DNA of 16,096 nt. Source: Candidatus Saccharimonadota bacterium (GTDB taxonomy: Bacteria > Patescibacteriota > Saccharimonadia > Saccharimonadales > Saccharimonadaceae). The stretch is taken from contig JAQGGY010000073.1 in assembly GCA_028289095.1 (NCBI GenBank), positions 1 through 16,096 of the forward strand, read 5' to 3'. The notes under the pieces were generated by a model. The model did not search any database. It saw nothing but the letters and a program-made list of their open reading frames with translations, and had not been told where the DNA came from. Positions within the stretch are counted from its first letter, which is position 1. Every line of letters starts with the position of its first letter. Both the position numbers and the translations under genes were made by a program. This document shows positions 5,918 through 13,402 of the stretch, in pieces.

Positions 5918-6706
5918 TTACTTTTTTCCCAGTACTGCTGCCAGATCGGTCAGGTACTGACCCAGTTGGGGTATATGGTTCATGCGGGGATTTGGGCGAT
6001 AGCGACCGTGATGCTCGTAGTATCCATCAGCTCCTTGAGTGAACTGCGTGCACCAATCGTCTGCAATGACATTACGACTAATGCCAATTTTCTGCCTAAA
6101 GATTTCTTTGGCAGTAATTGGCGGTAGGTCCCTACGAACGACTCTGTATGCGTGCTCTACGATTAGTCCGTCATCGGTTGTGAAGGCAGTGATAGTGTAG
6201 CCGCTTTCCGACAAAGTAAAAAACTCCCGGTAGGATAAATTAATCCTGACTGGATCTGGTTCGAACGCCAGTATAAGTCCGACGCGGAATTCACTAAAAC
6301 TGCCACCATTGTAATTGCACTGGACAAAAACACCTTGCAGTTTGAATTCACCATCTGGTGCAAAATAGCGATCATTGTTAATTGATTCGCCGACAGCTTG
6401 ATTCCATGCAACAATAACGTGCCTAGGCGGTCGGTCAACGGAAAGTCCAGGAATATGCGTGTCGTCAGATAGATATGCGTGTTCAACGTATTTACCATCA
6501 AATACACGCGCCATCGCGAGGATACCTTCGGTAATCGGTTTGCCTGAGTTTATAACGTTGTGCTTATTCTCATACAGTGTTTTCTCGTCAGGAATAGAAA
6601 GGTCGAAATAGGTATCCTCCCGCTCGTTCCATGCATCGGCCAATCCTTTTGCAAGCCACGTTTCAAGCGTTTGCACGATTTCAGTGGCATTTTCGGTGGT
6701 ATTCAT
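5918..6706 (-). CDS. Unrecognised protein, 262 aa
   Basis: A 262-residue protein with no family I can name. It starts with a helical, acidic segment (TEIVQTLETWLAKGLADAWNERED) and continues as an apparently beta-rich domain with many aromatic residues (RHVIVAWNQAVGES, GVFVQCNYNGGSF, FRVGLILAFEPDPVRINLSYREFFTL) and a C-terminal Tyr/His-rich stretch (GYYEHHGRYRPNPR). There is no signal peptide or membrane helix. The ATG at 6706 is used. A TTG at 6715 is an alternative worth noting, because a TATACT box (6731-6726) lies exactly 10 nt before it, the same spacing as at other leaderless starts here. A perfect 16-bp palindrome sits in the region expected for the -35 box. Function unknown. Confidence 0.7.
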   Translation of the reverse strand: MNTTENATEIVQTLETWLAKGLADAWNEREDTYFDLSIPDEKTLYENKHNVINSGKPITEGILAMARVFDGKYVEHAYLSDDTHIPGLSVDRPPRHVIVAWNQAVGESINNDRYFAPDGEFKLQGVFVQCNYNGGSFSEFRVGLILAFEPDPVRINLSYREFFTLSESGYTITAFTTDDGLIVEHAYRVVRRDLPPITAKEIFRQKIGISRNVIADDWCTQFTQGADGYYEHHGRYRPNPRMNHIPQLGQYLTDLAAVLGKK

Positions 6707-6743
6707 AACAGCCAATCTGGGTTGTAGTATATGAGGAACGTAA

Positions 6744-6759
6744 AATGCGATATCGCATT
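6744..6759. promoter_or_regulatory. Perfect 16-bp palindrome, operator or terminator
   Basis: AATGCGATATCGCATT is a perfect palindrome between the methyltransferase stop (6804) and the start of the 5918-6706 gene. It overlaps where the -35 region of a TATACT box (6731-6726) would lie, so it could bind a dimeric regulator. On the minus strand it is followed by TTAC (four T in all), so it might instead act as a weak terminator for the methyltransferase gene. Confidence 0.5.
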
Positions 6760-6803
6760 CGTACTTTTAATACCATACCACCAGAACTGCTATATTACAA
6801 ATA

Positions 6804-8111
6804 TTACTTCTTTAGGTCAAGGACAATCAAATGCTCAATATGCGGGGTGCGTGGGAAGAAGTTATAACCACGATGTGATTGGATACCATATTTTTCGGCG
6901 CACAGTAATGCCGTGTCGCGCGCCTGCGTGACAGGATTACATGACAAGTAAATAATACGTTCAGGCTGTGTTTCTAGCAGTTTATTAACGACATCTTCGT
7001 GTAATCCAGCGCGCGGTGGATCAACAATAATTGTCGAGTCGCCTGTGATGTGTTCAAGTGCAGTTTCGCTTGGTGCAAGAATTGCTTTGACGGCTTTTTC
7101 GCGTTCAAGCGCAGTAATATTACGCTCCATTTCGCGGACGGCATGTTCATTGATTTCAACCATAGTCACATGGTCGCCGCCAATGGTTAGACCAATTGTC
7201 CCGACGCCGCTGTATAGGTCGACAGCTGGTTTGTCGGCTGCAACCCATTCTTTCATGTCGCGTAGCGCCTGCTCGTACACAGGTAAATTAATCTGGAAGA
7301 ATCCTTCGACTGCATAGGTAAATGGTACGTCTAGGATTGTGTCTGTTAGGCTGGTTTCACCCCATGCTTGCAGACGCTTAGTAATGACGCTGGCTGGGCT
7401 TTTAGGATTAGAAAAAATCAATTCAAAGCCAGTAACGTCAAAATCACGAAGCTCTTGTTCGCTAAAGGCGTCAAACATTTCGTCTTTGACATACAGCTGC
7501 GCCACGACATCACCGTTTCGGTTGGAACGGATCAATAATGTTTTCAAATTAAACGCCTGTACGTCGCGGGTACGAAGCGTATCGCGGATACGATGTGCTG
7601 CCTCGTTGATTTTTGGATCAGCTAAACTGCTACCATCAACGGGGATTTTACCGTGCGTACCACGTCGAAAGAATGCCAAATCTAGTTGCGCTGATTCTTT
7701 GTCCCACCACCAGCTAAACTCTAGTTTGTTACGGTAAGCCATTTCGCGGTTATCGCTGTAGACTTCGATTGCGCCCGGCAATACGATGTCATGCAGTTCG
7801 AATGCTTCTTCGATCAGTGCGGATTTGTAGTGCTGCTCTTTTGCAAAGTTCATAATTTGCCACGGGCTGGTCGACAAATAACTGGTTTCGTCAATCGGAT
7901 TAACACGGTCTTCGCTTGGTTCCAGTACTTCGCTGACAACACCTTCGACGTAACTAGATTTCTTTTTTGTCAGCTGTACCATTACTTTTTCGCCAGGTAA
8001 TCCACCCCATACAAAGGCTTTTTTACCGTAATCAAGACTACCAAGGGTTTGGCCGCCGCCCACGATTTTATCGAGGGTCATTTCAACAATAGGAAGGGTT
8101 TTTATACTCAT
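6804..8111 (-). CDS. rlmD: 23S rRNA uracil-5 methyltransferase, RumA/TrmA family
   Basis: A 435-residue SAM-dependent RNA m5U methyltransferase. Residues 1 to about 60 form a TRAM-like RNA-binding domain. FFQIN precedes the catalytic core. SAM motif I is VDLYSGVGTIGL (297-308), motif IV is VDPPRAGL (363-370), the catalytic nucleophile is C391 in SCNPVTQARD, and FPRTPHIEHL near the C-terminus supplies the His-Glu pair. The four cysteines that bind the 4Fe-4S cluster in E. coli RlmD are absent: the matching region reads SPWQIMNFAKEQ with no Cys. It is therefore a cluster-free member, as in some Gram-positive RlmCD and archaeal homologues. Which uridine (rRNA 747, 1939 or tRNA 54) is modified cannot be told from sequence. 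The start lies 19 nt after the prepilin stop, probably in one operon; GGG touches the ATG but is too close to be a good ribosome site. Confidence 0.9.
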   Translation of the reverse strand: MSIKTLPIVEMTLDKIVGGGQTLGSLDYGKKAFVWGGLPGEKVMVQLTKKKSSYVEGVVSEVLEPSEDRVNPIDETSYLSTSPWQIMNFAKEQHYKSALIEEAFELHDIVLPGAIEVYSDNREMAYRNKLEFSWWWDKESAQLDLAFFRRGTHGKIPVDGSSLADPKINEAAHRIRDTLRTRDVQAFNLKTLLIRSNRNGDVVAQLYVKDEMFDAFSEQELRDFDVTGFELIFSNPKSPASVITKRLQAWGETSLTDTILDVPFTYAVEGFFQINLPVYEQALRDMKEWVAADKPAVDLYSGVGTIGLTIGGDHVTMVEINEHAVREMERNITALEREKAVKAILAPSETALEHITGDSTIIVDPPRAGLHEDVVNKLLETQPERIIYLSCNPVTQARDTALLCAEKYGIQSHRGYNFFPRTPHIEHLIVLDLKK

Positions 8112-8130
8112 CCCTTTATTTTACCCTATT

Positions 8131-8748
8131 TTAGTCGCGAACGATAACGCAAGTTCCAGCGGCAACGGTCATTTGGATGCCATTTCTGCCTCCGCGTAGC
8201 ACCCAGCTGCCCGTTACTTCATCGTAATAGCCAACGACGTATGATCCTACCTGCCCCGCAACAAGGCTTGAACGGATAGTACACGGAAAATTAGCGTGCG
8301 TCACTGAATCTAATACAAGAGCTCCTGCAGTGTAGTTGACCGTTCCTCCAAAATAATAATATTTCTGTTCGGCGAGCTGCCGGTTTTTAAACGGATACGT
8401 CCGGTTGGGCGATTGAGGGTCGCCAAAATCACCTTTTGTACCTGGCAGAATTGACTGCAGTGTCGTTAATGTCGTTGTGGTTGTCAGCGCAGCCGATGAT
8501 GTATTAGCTGTGTGCATGACATTCGGACAAGATGTGTCTGGGCATCCTGGTGGGTATTCACCTTTTGCGTCATAAAATTTTTCTAATTCGTTAATCAGTA
8601 TCGTCATTTGCGCATTGCGCTCGTCATTGCGAGTGCCGGCCTGTACTTTTGTGTATGCAATGATTCCTACTGACATGATAATACTGATAACGACGATCAC
8701 GACTAAAAGTTCGATTATCGTAAAGCCTTTTATATACCGCTTATGCAT
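8131..8748 (-). CDS. Type IV prepilin-like protein
   Basis: A 205-residue protein with a class III prepilin N-terminus: a short basic leader (MHKRYIKG), a cleavage/methylation site after G8 with F9 as new N-terminus, E13 at mature position 5, then a hydrophobic helix (IIELLVVIVVISIIMSVGIIAY). The rest is a globular pilin head with a CPDTSC pair and Cys near the C-terminus that may form disulfides. It should be inserted in the membrane, processed by a PilD-type peptidase and assembled into a pilus or pseudopilus. No peptidase, ATPase or PilC is present in the window. The ATG at 8748 is chosen because the leader then has the normal length; a GTG at 8766 would lengthen it. A TACAAT box ends 6 nt before that ATG with no Shine-Dalgarno, but read-through from the endonuclease-family gene is also possible. 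Confidence 0.88.
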   Translation of the reverse strand: MHKRYIKGFTIIELLVVIVVISIIMSVGIIAYTKVQAGTRNDERNAQMTILINELEKFYDAKGEYPPGCPDTSCPNVMHTANTSSAALTTTTTLTTLQSILPGTKGDFGDPQSPNRTYPFKNRQLAEQKYYYFGGTVNYTAGALVLDSVTHANFPCTIRSSLVAGQVGSYVVGYYDEVTGSWVLRGGRNGIQMTVAAGTCVIVRD

Positions 8749-8784
8749 ACTCAGATTGTAACGCACTTTGCCTAATACGGAAAG

Positions 8785-9531
8785 CTAGGCTGATTGGTAG
8801 GATAGTTCTTGGACGGGTGTTTGCACTAACGCGCCTTCTTCGGCAACAACAGTTAATGCCCGATGATCAGACAAGCCATCGCCCGACGTGGTGATGGATA
8901 TAAATGAGTATTCTTTCGGTAGCAAGAAATAATCAATACGTTTATTCATTGATGGGTATGTTATGTATGGTGTGACCGATGACGACACGTAGGTGTCGTG
9001 CCATAAATCAGCATTCAGGTCGATTTCGTTCATATTAAAGTCGCCGCCGATTATGCGAGTTTCGCCGCGGCTTTCTAGGACTTGTAATAATTCGTGCAGA
9101 TGTTCACGAGGCAGGCTTTCGTCCCTGTCGCTGATTGAAAAATGGACATTCGCGAACTTGACAACTTTTTCGTCGCATAGGATATCGACTAACTGAACAA
9201 TCCGTTGATGTTCGTCGTGGGATTGTTGCTTTAGGATGAATGTCTCACTTTTCAATATAGGATATTTGCTAATCAGCCCCAGTCCTTCGCGGTAGTTTTC
9301 AAATTCGGTGCTGGCCTGCAATCTTGTGACGGCTGAATTTTCGTATAAATAGCCCAGCGATTTATTTAAGATACTAACCTGATTTTCTGCATTGATTTGT
9401 GGTAAAAACGTCACTTCTTGGAATAGGACAACGTCAGGATCCGTCTGTTTAACGTAGTCGATGATGTTTGGCTTGCGATCTTCCCAGTCCGTAAAGCTCT
9501 GAACATTAACTGAGCTGAATGTTATTTTCAT
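8785..9531 (-). CDS. Endonuclease/exonuclease/phosphatase-family protein
   Basis: A 248-residue member of the EEP (DNase I-like) fold. Visible active-site signatures: N9 in SSVNVQS, E39 in LFQEV (metal-binding Glu), the NVHFS segment, GDFN with D164 and N166, and a C-terminal SDH with D222 and H223 as metal ligand and general base. It probably hydrolyses a phosphodiester or phosphomonoester bond. The family covers AP endonucleases, nucleases, sphingomyelinases and phosphatases, and substrate cannot be deduced. No signal peptide is visible, so it is likely cytoplasmic. The ATG at 9531 matches the normal family start (MKITFSSVN). A longer frame opens with TTG at 9576 and would add 15 residues before the fold. 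TATGAT ends 6 nt before the ATG. Downstream, 36 nt separate its stop from the prepilin ATG. Confidence 0.88.
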   Translation of the reverse strand: MKITFSSVNVQSFTDWEDRKPNIIDYVKQTDPDVVLFQEVTFLPQINAENQVSILNKSLGYLYENSAVTRLQASTEFENYREGLGLISKYPILKSETFILKQQSHDEHQRIVQLVDILCDEKVVKFANVHFSISDRDESLPREHLHELLQVLESRGETRIIGGDFNMNEIDLNADLWHDTYVSSSVTPYITYPSMNKRIDYFLLPKEYSFISITTSGDGLSDHRALTVVAEEGALVQTPVQELSYQSA

Positions 9532-9570
9532 GACATTATCATATACCTCTTGTGCTATTTCTTCTAGGGG

Positions 9571-9598
9571 TGACAATAATAATGTCGCATTATTGTCA
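9571..9598. promoter_or_regulatory. Perfect 10-bp inverted repeat upstream of the EEP gene
   Basis: TGACAATAAT (9571-9580) and ATTATTGTCA (9589-9598) are separated by AATGTCGC. The outer arm reads TTGACA on the minus strand, resembling a -35 box, but no good -10 lies at the matching distance. It is a candidate operator for the EEP-prepilin-methyltransferase run or for the divergent gene at 9736. Confidence 0.45.
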
Positions 9599-9720
9599 AA
9601 AATAGCGTACAGGGGTCATACGGGGTTGATATTGGATCATAATTTTTGATGTAAAAAATATGTTTAGGTATAAGTAACATACAGCTATATACTTTATTAC
9701 TCGTCCCGACTAAACAATAG

Positions 9721-9726
9721 TATAAT
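9721..9726 (+). promoter_or_regulatory. -10 box of the 9736 gene
   Basis: A consensus TATAAT ends 9 nt before the ATG at 9736. No convincing -35 box is visible at 16-18 bp. No Shine-Dalgarno precedes the ATG, so the transcript is probably leaderless. Confidence 0.5.
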
Positions 9727-9735
9727 AAACCTCAA

Positions 9736-11016
9736 ATGGCATTACATGTATCGCAATTATCATTCCTGCAGAAACGATACGTTCTTGTTGTATCTGCATT
9801 AGGCGGCGTTGCGGTGGTAATGTGGATGTCGATAACATCTGTTGCTGCGGTATATTCACCTTCTAGGACAATGGCTAACGAAGTGATGACGACCGTAGGC
9901 GGAGCCGTTGCGGCGCCTGCAGCGATGACCAAAAGCCAGGCATCGAATGGTGCGACGAGAGCCGTAAAAATAGCACCTATTGCCAGATTGTCGGATTGCA
10001 CCACGTCGCAGCCGATGCGGCATTCATTGATGACCTCACTGTCATCGCAGCTTCGCAAACTTTCCCAGTATGAGCAAGTGTGCGGTAGCGGTATCGTGAC
10101 GAAAATGTCATTCTTTGTTGCAACGCCAACAACGGCTGCCGAAGCAAAAGAGTACGCACAATACGTTGCGTCGCAGCTGCGCGAATTTGCCACTCATAAC
10201 GTATCGCCTGTCGTGTTTTTTGAACCGACGACCAGTGCAGGATTAGTAGATATGAAAGCCTATCGCGCCAGTGCATATGATAGTGTTTTGGATATTTATT
10301 TTGCCGCAATCAAAGCACGTGGCGTGACCGATGCGATGATGGGAACCTGGGTGCCACTACCCGAAGGCAACTTACCCGTTTGGTCCAGTGTTAATCCTGA
10401 CGACTTTGCCGCATGTGTCACAAAGGCCGTGCTGTATCAAAAAAAGCATTTCCCTACCAGCATCGCTAGTATTTTGCTAGACACTAATACCTACCCTACA
10501 TCCGGTAACTGGACAGATGGCCGTGCTGTTAGTCTCGCTCCTTACGTCAAAGGTATTCCCGCAGGACTGATTGACAGTGTCGGGCTACAGGGCTTGCCGT
10601 GGTCACCTGCACTAGATGAAGACGGGTCGTCAAATGGAATGCCACGCCAATATCTGCGTATGGATTTATTAGCCGAATTAGCCCGGGCCGTTGGCACTAA
10701 AGAAGTATGGGTCAATACTGGATCGTTCGGTGTCAAGTACGCTAATCAACCTGGTCGTCAAATTATCATTACCCCCGAACAGCGAGCGGCGCAGTTAACA
10801 GGCGTTGTGTCAGGTATTAAAGTATTGCAGTCACAAGGCTTTAGCCTATCAGTTCATCTATTTGCCGAAAATAAGTCAGCCGTACCCGAAGCAACCGATT
10901 GGTCATATTGGCCAAATGGAAAAGCCGCCAGCAGTTCGTCGACGATTGTCTTTAAGACGTTCGTTCACGACCTGCAAGCGGCCAATATTCCATTATGGTT
11001 GTTTGATATCGACTAG
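9736..11016 (+). CDS. Membrane-anchored secreted protein, possible TIM-barrel glycosidase
   Basis: A 426-residue protein with a single N-terminal hydrophobic segment (residues 14-41) after a Lys/Arg pair, acting as an uncleaved anchor or signal. A low-complexity Ala/Thr/Ser linker follows, and the folded part begins near residue 85. The order of strand-like segments, several with acids at their ends (PVVFFEP about 158-164, GTWVPLPEGNLPVW, LLDTNTYP about 246-253, GLQGLPW, EVWVNTGSF, VHLFAENK about 373-380, LWLFDID), resembles an (alpha/beta)8 glycoside hydrolase, with Glu in FFEP and FAEN as catalytic candidates. I cannot name the GH family. It converges on the polysaccharide deacetylase with 4 bp between stops, which supports a role on the same surface polymer. 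Identification as an enzyme is inference. Confidence 0.8.
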   Translation: MALHVSQLSFLQKRYVLVVSALGGVAVVMWMSITSVAAVYSPSRTMANEVMTTVGGAVAAPAAMTKSQASNGATRAVKIAPIARLSDCTTSQPMRHSLMTSLSSQLRKLSQYEQVCGSGIVTKMSFFVATPTTAAEAKEYAQYVASQLREFATHNVSPVVFFEPTTSAGLVDMKAYRASAYDSVLDIYFAAIKARGVTDAMMGTWVPLPEGNLPVWSSVNPDDFAACVTKAVLYQKKHFPTSIASILLDTNTYPTSGNWTDGRAVSLAPYVKGIPAGLIDSVGLQGLPWSPALDEDGSSNGMPRQYLRMDLLAELARAVGTKEVWVNTGSFGVKYANQPGRQIIITPEQRAAQLTGVVSGIKVLQSQGFSLSVHLFAENKSAVPEATDWSYWPNGKAASSSSTIVFKTFVHDLQAANIPLWLFDID

Positions 11017-11020
11017 CGGG

Positions 11021-13252
11021 TTATTGCTGTTGAGCGATTACTTCATTCAACGCATCGTTGTAGGTTCTAACAGTAATGCCACTTTGGCTGATTGTCTGTG
11101 CGTGTTCTGCGAATACATTCGTGTAGCTGTCGTATGGACCTGGGTCGCTAGCAACACGGTGGTAGACCAATATTAGCCAAGTATTATTCAGTTTTGCCTG
11201 GGCAATCCATGCAGCGATTTGTGACGCACTGGTTGTGTCTAGGACGTTCTGTACGCGTAAATTATATGCATTGAAGTTATCTTTCGAGTTGTAGCCTTCG
11301 TCAACGCTTCGGTGTGATCGGTAGAACTTTTTGATTTCTGATACGACCGTCGCATTGTAGTCGCCATATGGTGATGCAAAGTTAACGACTGGTCGGCCAG
11401 TGATTGATTCAAGGTATTGTTTTGAATGCTGCAGTTCGTAGGTTAGATTTGCACCAAGTGTTGATGTCAAAAATGGATGCGTAACAGTGTGCGAGCAAAT
11501 CTCGTGGCCGCTGTTTTGGAACGCAAGGACGTCATTGACGACCGCTTGTGTCTTGCCTTCGATGAATGACGTTGCATAACATTGTGTCGACTTTAGACCG
11601 TACTGGTTCATGATTGGCAATGCTGTGCGAGCGTTGTCTTCGTGACCATCATCGAATGTCATTGTCAGTAATGGTCGGCTATAGCCGTTCGGGCTGTAGT
11701 CAGTCAAACTGTAATCGTCAGTCTGCAACCAGCCGTTTTGGTTAATTACCATAAATACAGAGGCGGATACGGCGCCAACAGGAACGCTGAATGTGTCACT
11801 GTACTGCTGCCAAGTCGTCGTGCCGCCAATTGGTTGTGCGACAGGCATTGCAAAATATTTTTCTGTTCCATCGGCCATGATAAACATTGCAATACCACGT
11901 GGAGAAACATTTGTTTTGTACCAAATTGTCGCACGGTATTGCTGGCCTGCTTTAACTGATGTAATAGGATCGAAGAACCATTTCGCATCACCATCAACGT
12001 AATTGCTGACCGTTACTTTCGCACTTTTAGTGCCGGTGTGGCCTTCGTTCATGTATTGGTGAACCGCAGTGTTAGTACCCCATTTGCTTGCTTGCCAACC
12101 AGATGGCATCGTGCCGGTTGCATTTTCAAGTGAAGCATTAGGAACGGCGACGCCTGGTGCCGCGGTTGGTGGCAATGCCACTTCCATAACGACGTCGTCG
12201 ATAGTTAATGTACCGACGCGGTCAATCAGATGGAATACGGATGCTTTTACCGCGCTTGCTGGTGCGACGAATGTTGCGCTATATAGACCCCAAGCACTGC
12301 TTGCTGGTGCGCCTGCTATTTCCTGATATGAATAGTTACCGCTAGCGTCGACGAATGCGACGACAACGCGGGTCGGGACGGTAGACTTGTAATAGTCGCG
12401 GTACAGATAGCTTTTCGTTGCAGTTACATCGACTGCTTCAGCGTACCATTTAGCATCACCATCGGTATGCGCGGTCATAGTGACGGTCGCACTGCGTGTA
12501 CCTGTACGACCAGTTGTGTCGTGGGTAAAGATCGCAGTGTTTGTACCCCAGGTATTTTTGTACCATGTTGCAGGTGTGTCGCCTGACGCGATTTCAAATG
12601 AATCATTTGCGATGAGGTTGTGTTCATGTGCGGTAGGATCTTCAACTACGGGTGGTGTTGTTGGAGGTGGCGTAGGTGTTGGAGTTGGAGCGGGTACTGC
12701 TGCTGTTTCAGACAATACGAAGTCATCAGTCTGCAGTGTCCCCTTTGCATCTAGGACATGTAGGACAATGACTTTAGTAGCACTAGCAGGAGTTACGAAT
12801 TTTAGGTTCACAGATCCCCAGTTGGCGCTGCTTGGGACGGTAGCAACGTGAACATACGTTAGTTTACCTGCGGCATCGGTATATTGCAGGATAACGTTTG
12901 TTGCGACGCTCGCTTTATAGGCGCTGGTGTAGGTATATGAAGTGTTTGCTTTTACTGCGACAGCGTCGTGCATCCATTTCGCATCACCGCTGCTTCGTGA
13001 CGTCATTGTCACTAATAAACTGCGGCTGCCAGTTTTACCATTTGTTTCGTATTTTAGCGTAGTGGTATTTGTACCCCATTTGTTAGCACTCCAGTTTGTT
13101 GGTTTAGCCGTTGTCTGGGCTGTTTCGACTGATTGGTTTGCAATCAGGTTTGTTCCGGCAGCAAGTGCAGGTAGGATCGTCGCAACAATACCGACGAACA
13201 AGGATGCAGCGAACATTTTTAGTGCGTTTCGCATAATTTTAATAAACTCCAT
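11021..13252 (-). CDS. Secreted polysaccharide deacetylase (NodB/CE4) with three CBM-like modules
   Basis: A 743-residue exported protein. A signal peptide (residues 1-32, ending LPALAA) precedes three tandem modules of about 150-165 residues starting near 35, 211 and 367. They share a WGTNT segment, GxTGxxS, GDAKW and a closing TDD or IDD, and resemble family 4/9-type carbohydrate-binding beta-sandwiches. A Pro/Thr linker (about 183-205) separates modules one and two. The C-terminal NodB domain has TFDDG (532-536; D535 is the metal Asp, D534 the catalytic Asp), SHTVTHP with H588 and H592 as metal ligands, and SPYG (627-630). The Arg usual two places before the Pro of that last motif is Ala here, giving an FASPYG form. 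LVYH supplies the late catalytic His. It should remove N- or O-acetyl groups from an extracellular polysaccharide. The ATG at 13252 fits the promoter; an internal ATG at 13234 would give a shorter signal peptide. Confidence 0.93.
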   Translation of the reverse strand: MEFIKIMRNALKMFAASLFVGIVATILPALAAGTNLIANQSVETAQTTAKPTNWSANKWGTNTTTLKYETNGKTGSRSLLVTMTSRSSGDAKWMHDAVAVKANTSYTYTSAYKASVATNVILQYTDAAGKLTYVHVATVPSSANWGSVNLKFVTPASATKVIVLHVLDAKGTLQTDDFVLSETAAVPAPTPTPTPPPTTPPVVEDPTAHEHNLIANDSFEIASGDTPATWYKNTWGTNTAIFTHDTTGRTGTRSATVTMTAHTDGDAKWYAEAVDVTATKSYLYRDYYKSTVPTRVVVAFVDASGNYSYQEIAGAPASSAWGLYSATFVAPASAVKASVFHLIDRVGTLTIDDVVMEVALPPTAAPGVAVPNASLENATGTMPSGWQASKWGTNTAVHQYMNEGHTGTKSAKVTVSNYVDGDAKWFFDPITSVKAGQQYRATIWYKTNVSPRGIAMFIMADGTEKYFAMPVAQPIGGTTTWQQYSDTFSVPVGAVSASVFMVINQNGWLQTDDYSLTDYSPNGYSRPLLTMTFDDGHEDNARTALPIMNQYGLKSTQCYATSFIEGKTQAVVNDVLAFQNSGHEICSHTVTHPFLTSTLGANLTYELQHSKQYLESITGRPVVNFASPYGDYNATVVSEIKKFYRSHRSVDEGYNSKDNFNAYNLRVQNVLDTTSASQIAAWIAQAKLNNTWLILVYHRVASDPGPYDSYTNVFAEHAQTISQSGITVRTYNDALNEVIAQQQ

Positions 13253-13267
13253 ATAGTTATTGTGGTC

Positions 13268-13296
13268 ATTTTACTACTTATTTAACGAAATGTCAA
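13268..13296 (-). promoter_or_regulatory. Promoter of the deacetylase gene
   Basis: On the minus strand TTGACA (13296-13291), a 17-bp spacer and TAAAAT (13273-13268). The predicted start lies about 8 nt before the ATG at 13252, so the leader is very short. Confidence 0.75.
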
Positions 13297-13367
13297 GTAT
13301 ATAGTGAAAAGTTATGGCTCCAACCCCTACATATGGTGGTTATGCTAAAACATAATATAAAATATAC

Positions 13368-13396
13368 TTGCAAAATTAGCATAAATAGTGTATGAT
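13368..13396 (+). promoter_or_regulatory. Promoter of the LPXTG microprotein transcript
   Basis: TTGCAA (13368-13373), a 17-bp spacer and TATGAT (13391-13396). Transcription should start near 13403, giving a leader of about 157 nt, much longer than that of any other gene here. Confidence 0.75.
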
Positions 13397-13402
13397 GAAA
13401 AA

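Noticed and set aside
9732..10193. 153-residue minus-strand ORF opposite the 9736 gene
   Set aside because: Its Cys/Ala/Thr-rich sequence mirrors the codons of the secreted protein on the other strand; it has no start signals or recognisable domain.
12620..12700. Repeat array (GT-rich run) as tandem DNA repeat
   Set aside because: It is simply the codons of the Pro/Thr linker in the deacetylase, not an independent repeat or CRISPR array.
12480..13256. Plus-strand ORFs opposite the deacetylase
   Set aside because: Low-complexity Val/Gly-rich translations are antisense to the Pro/Thr linker and the signal peptide; shadows.
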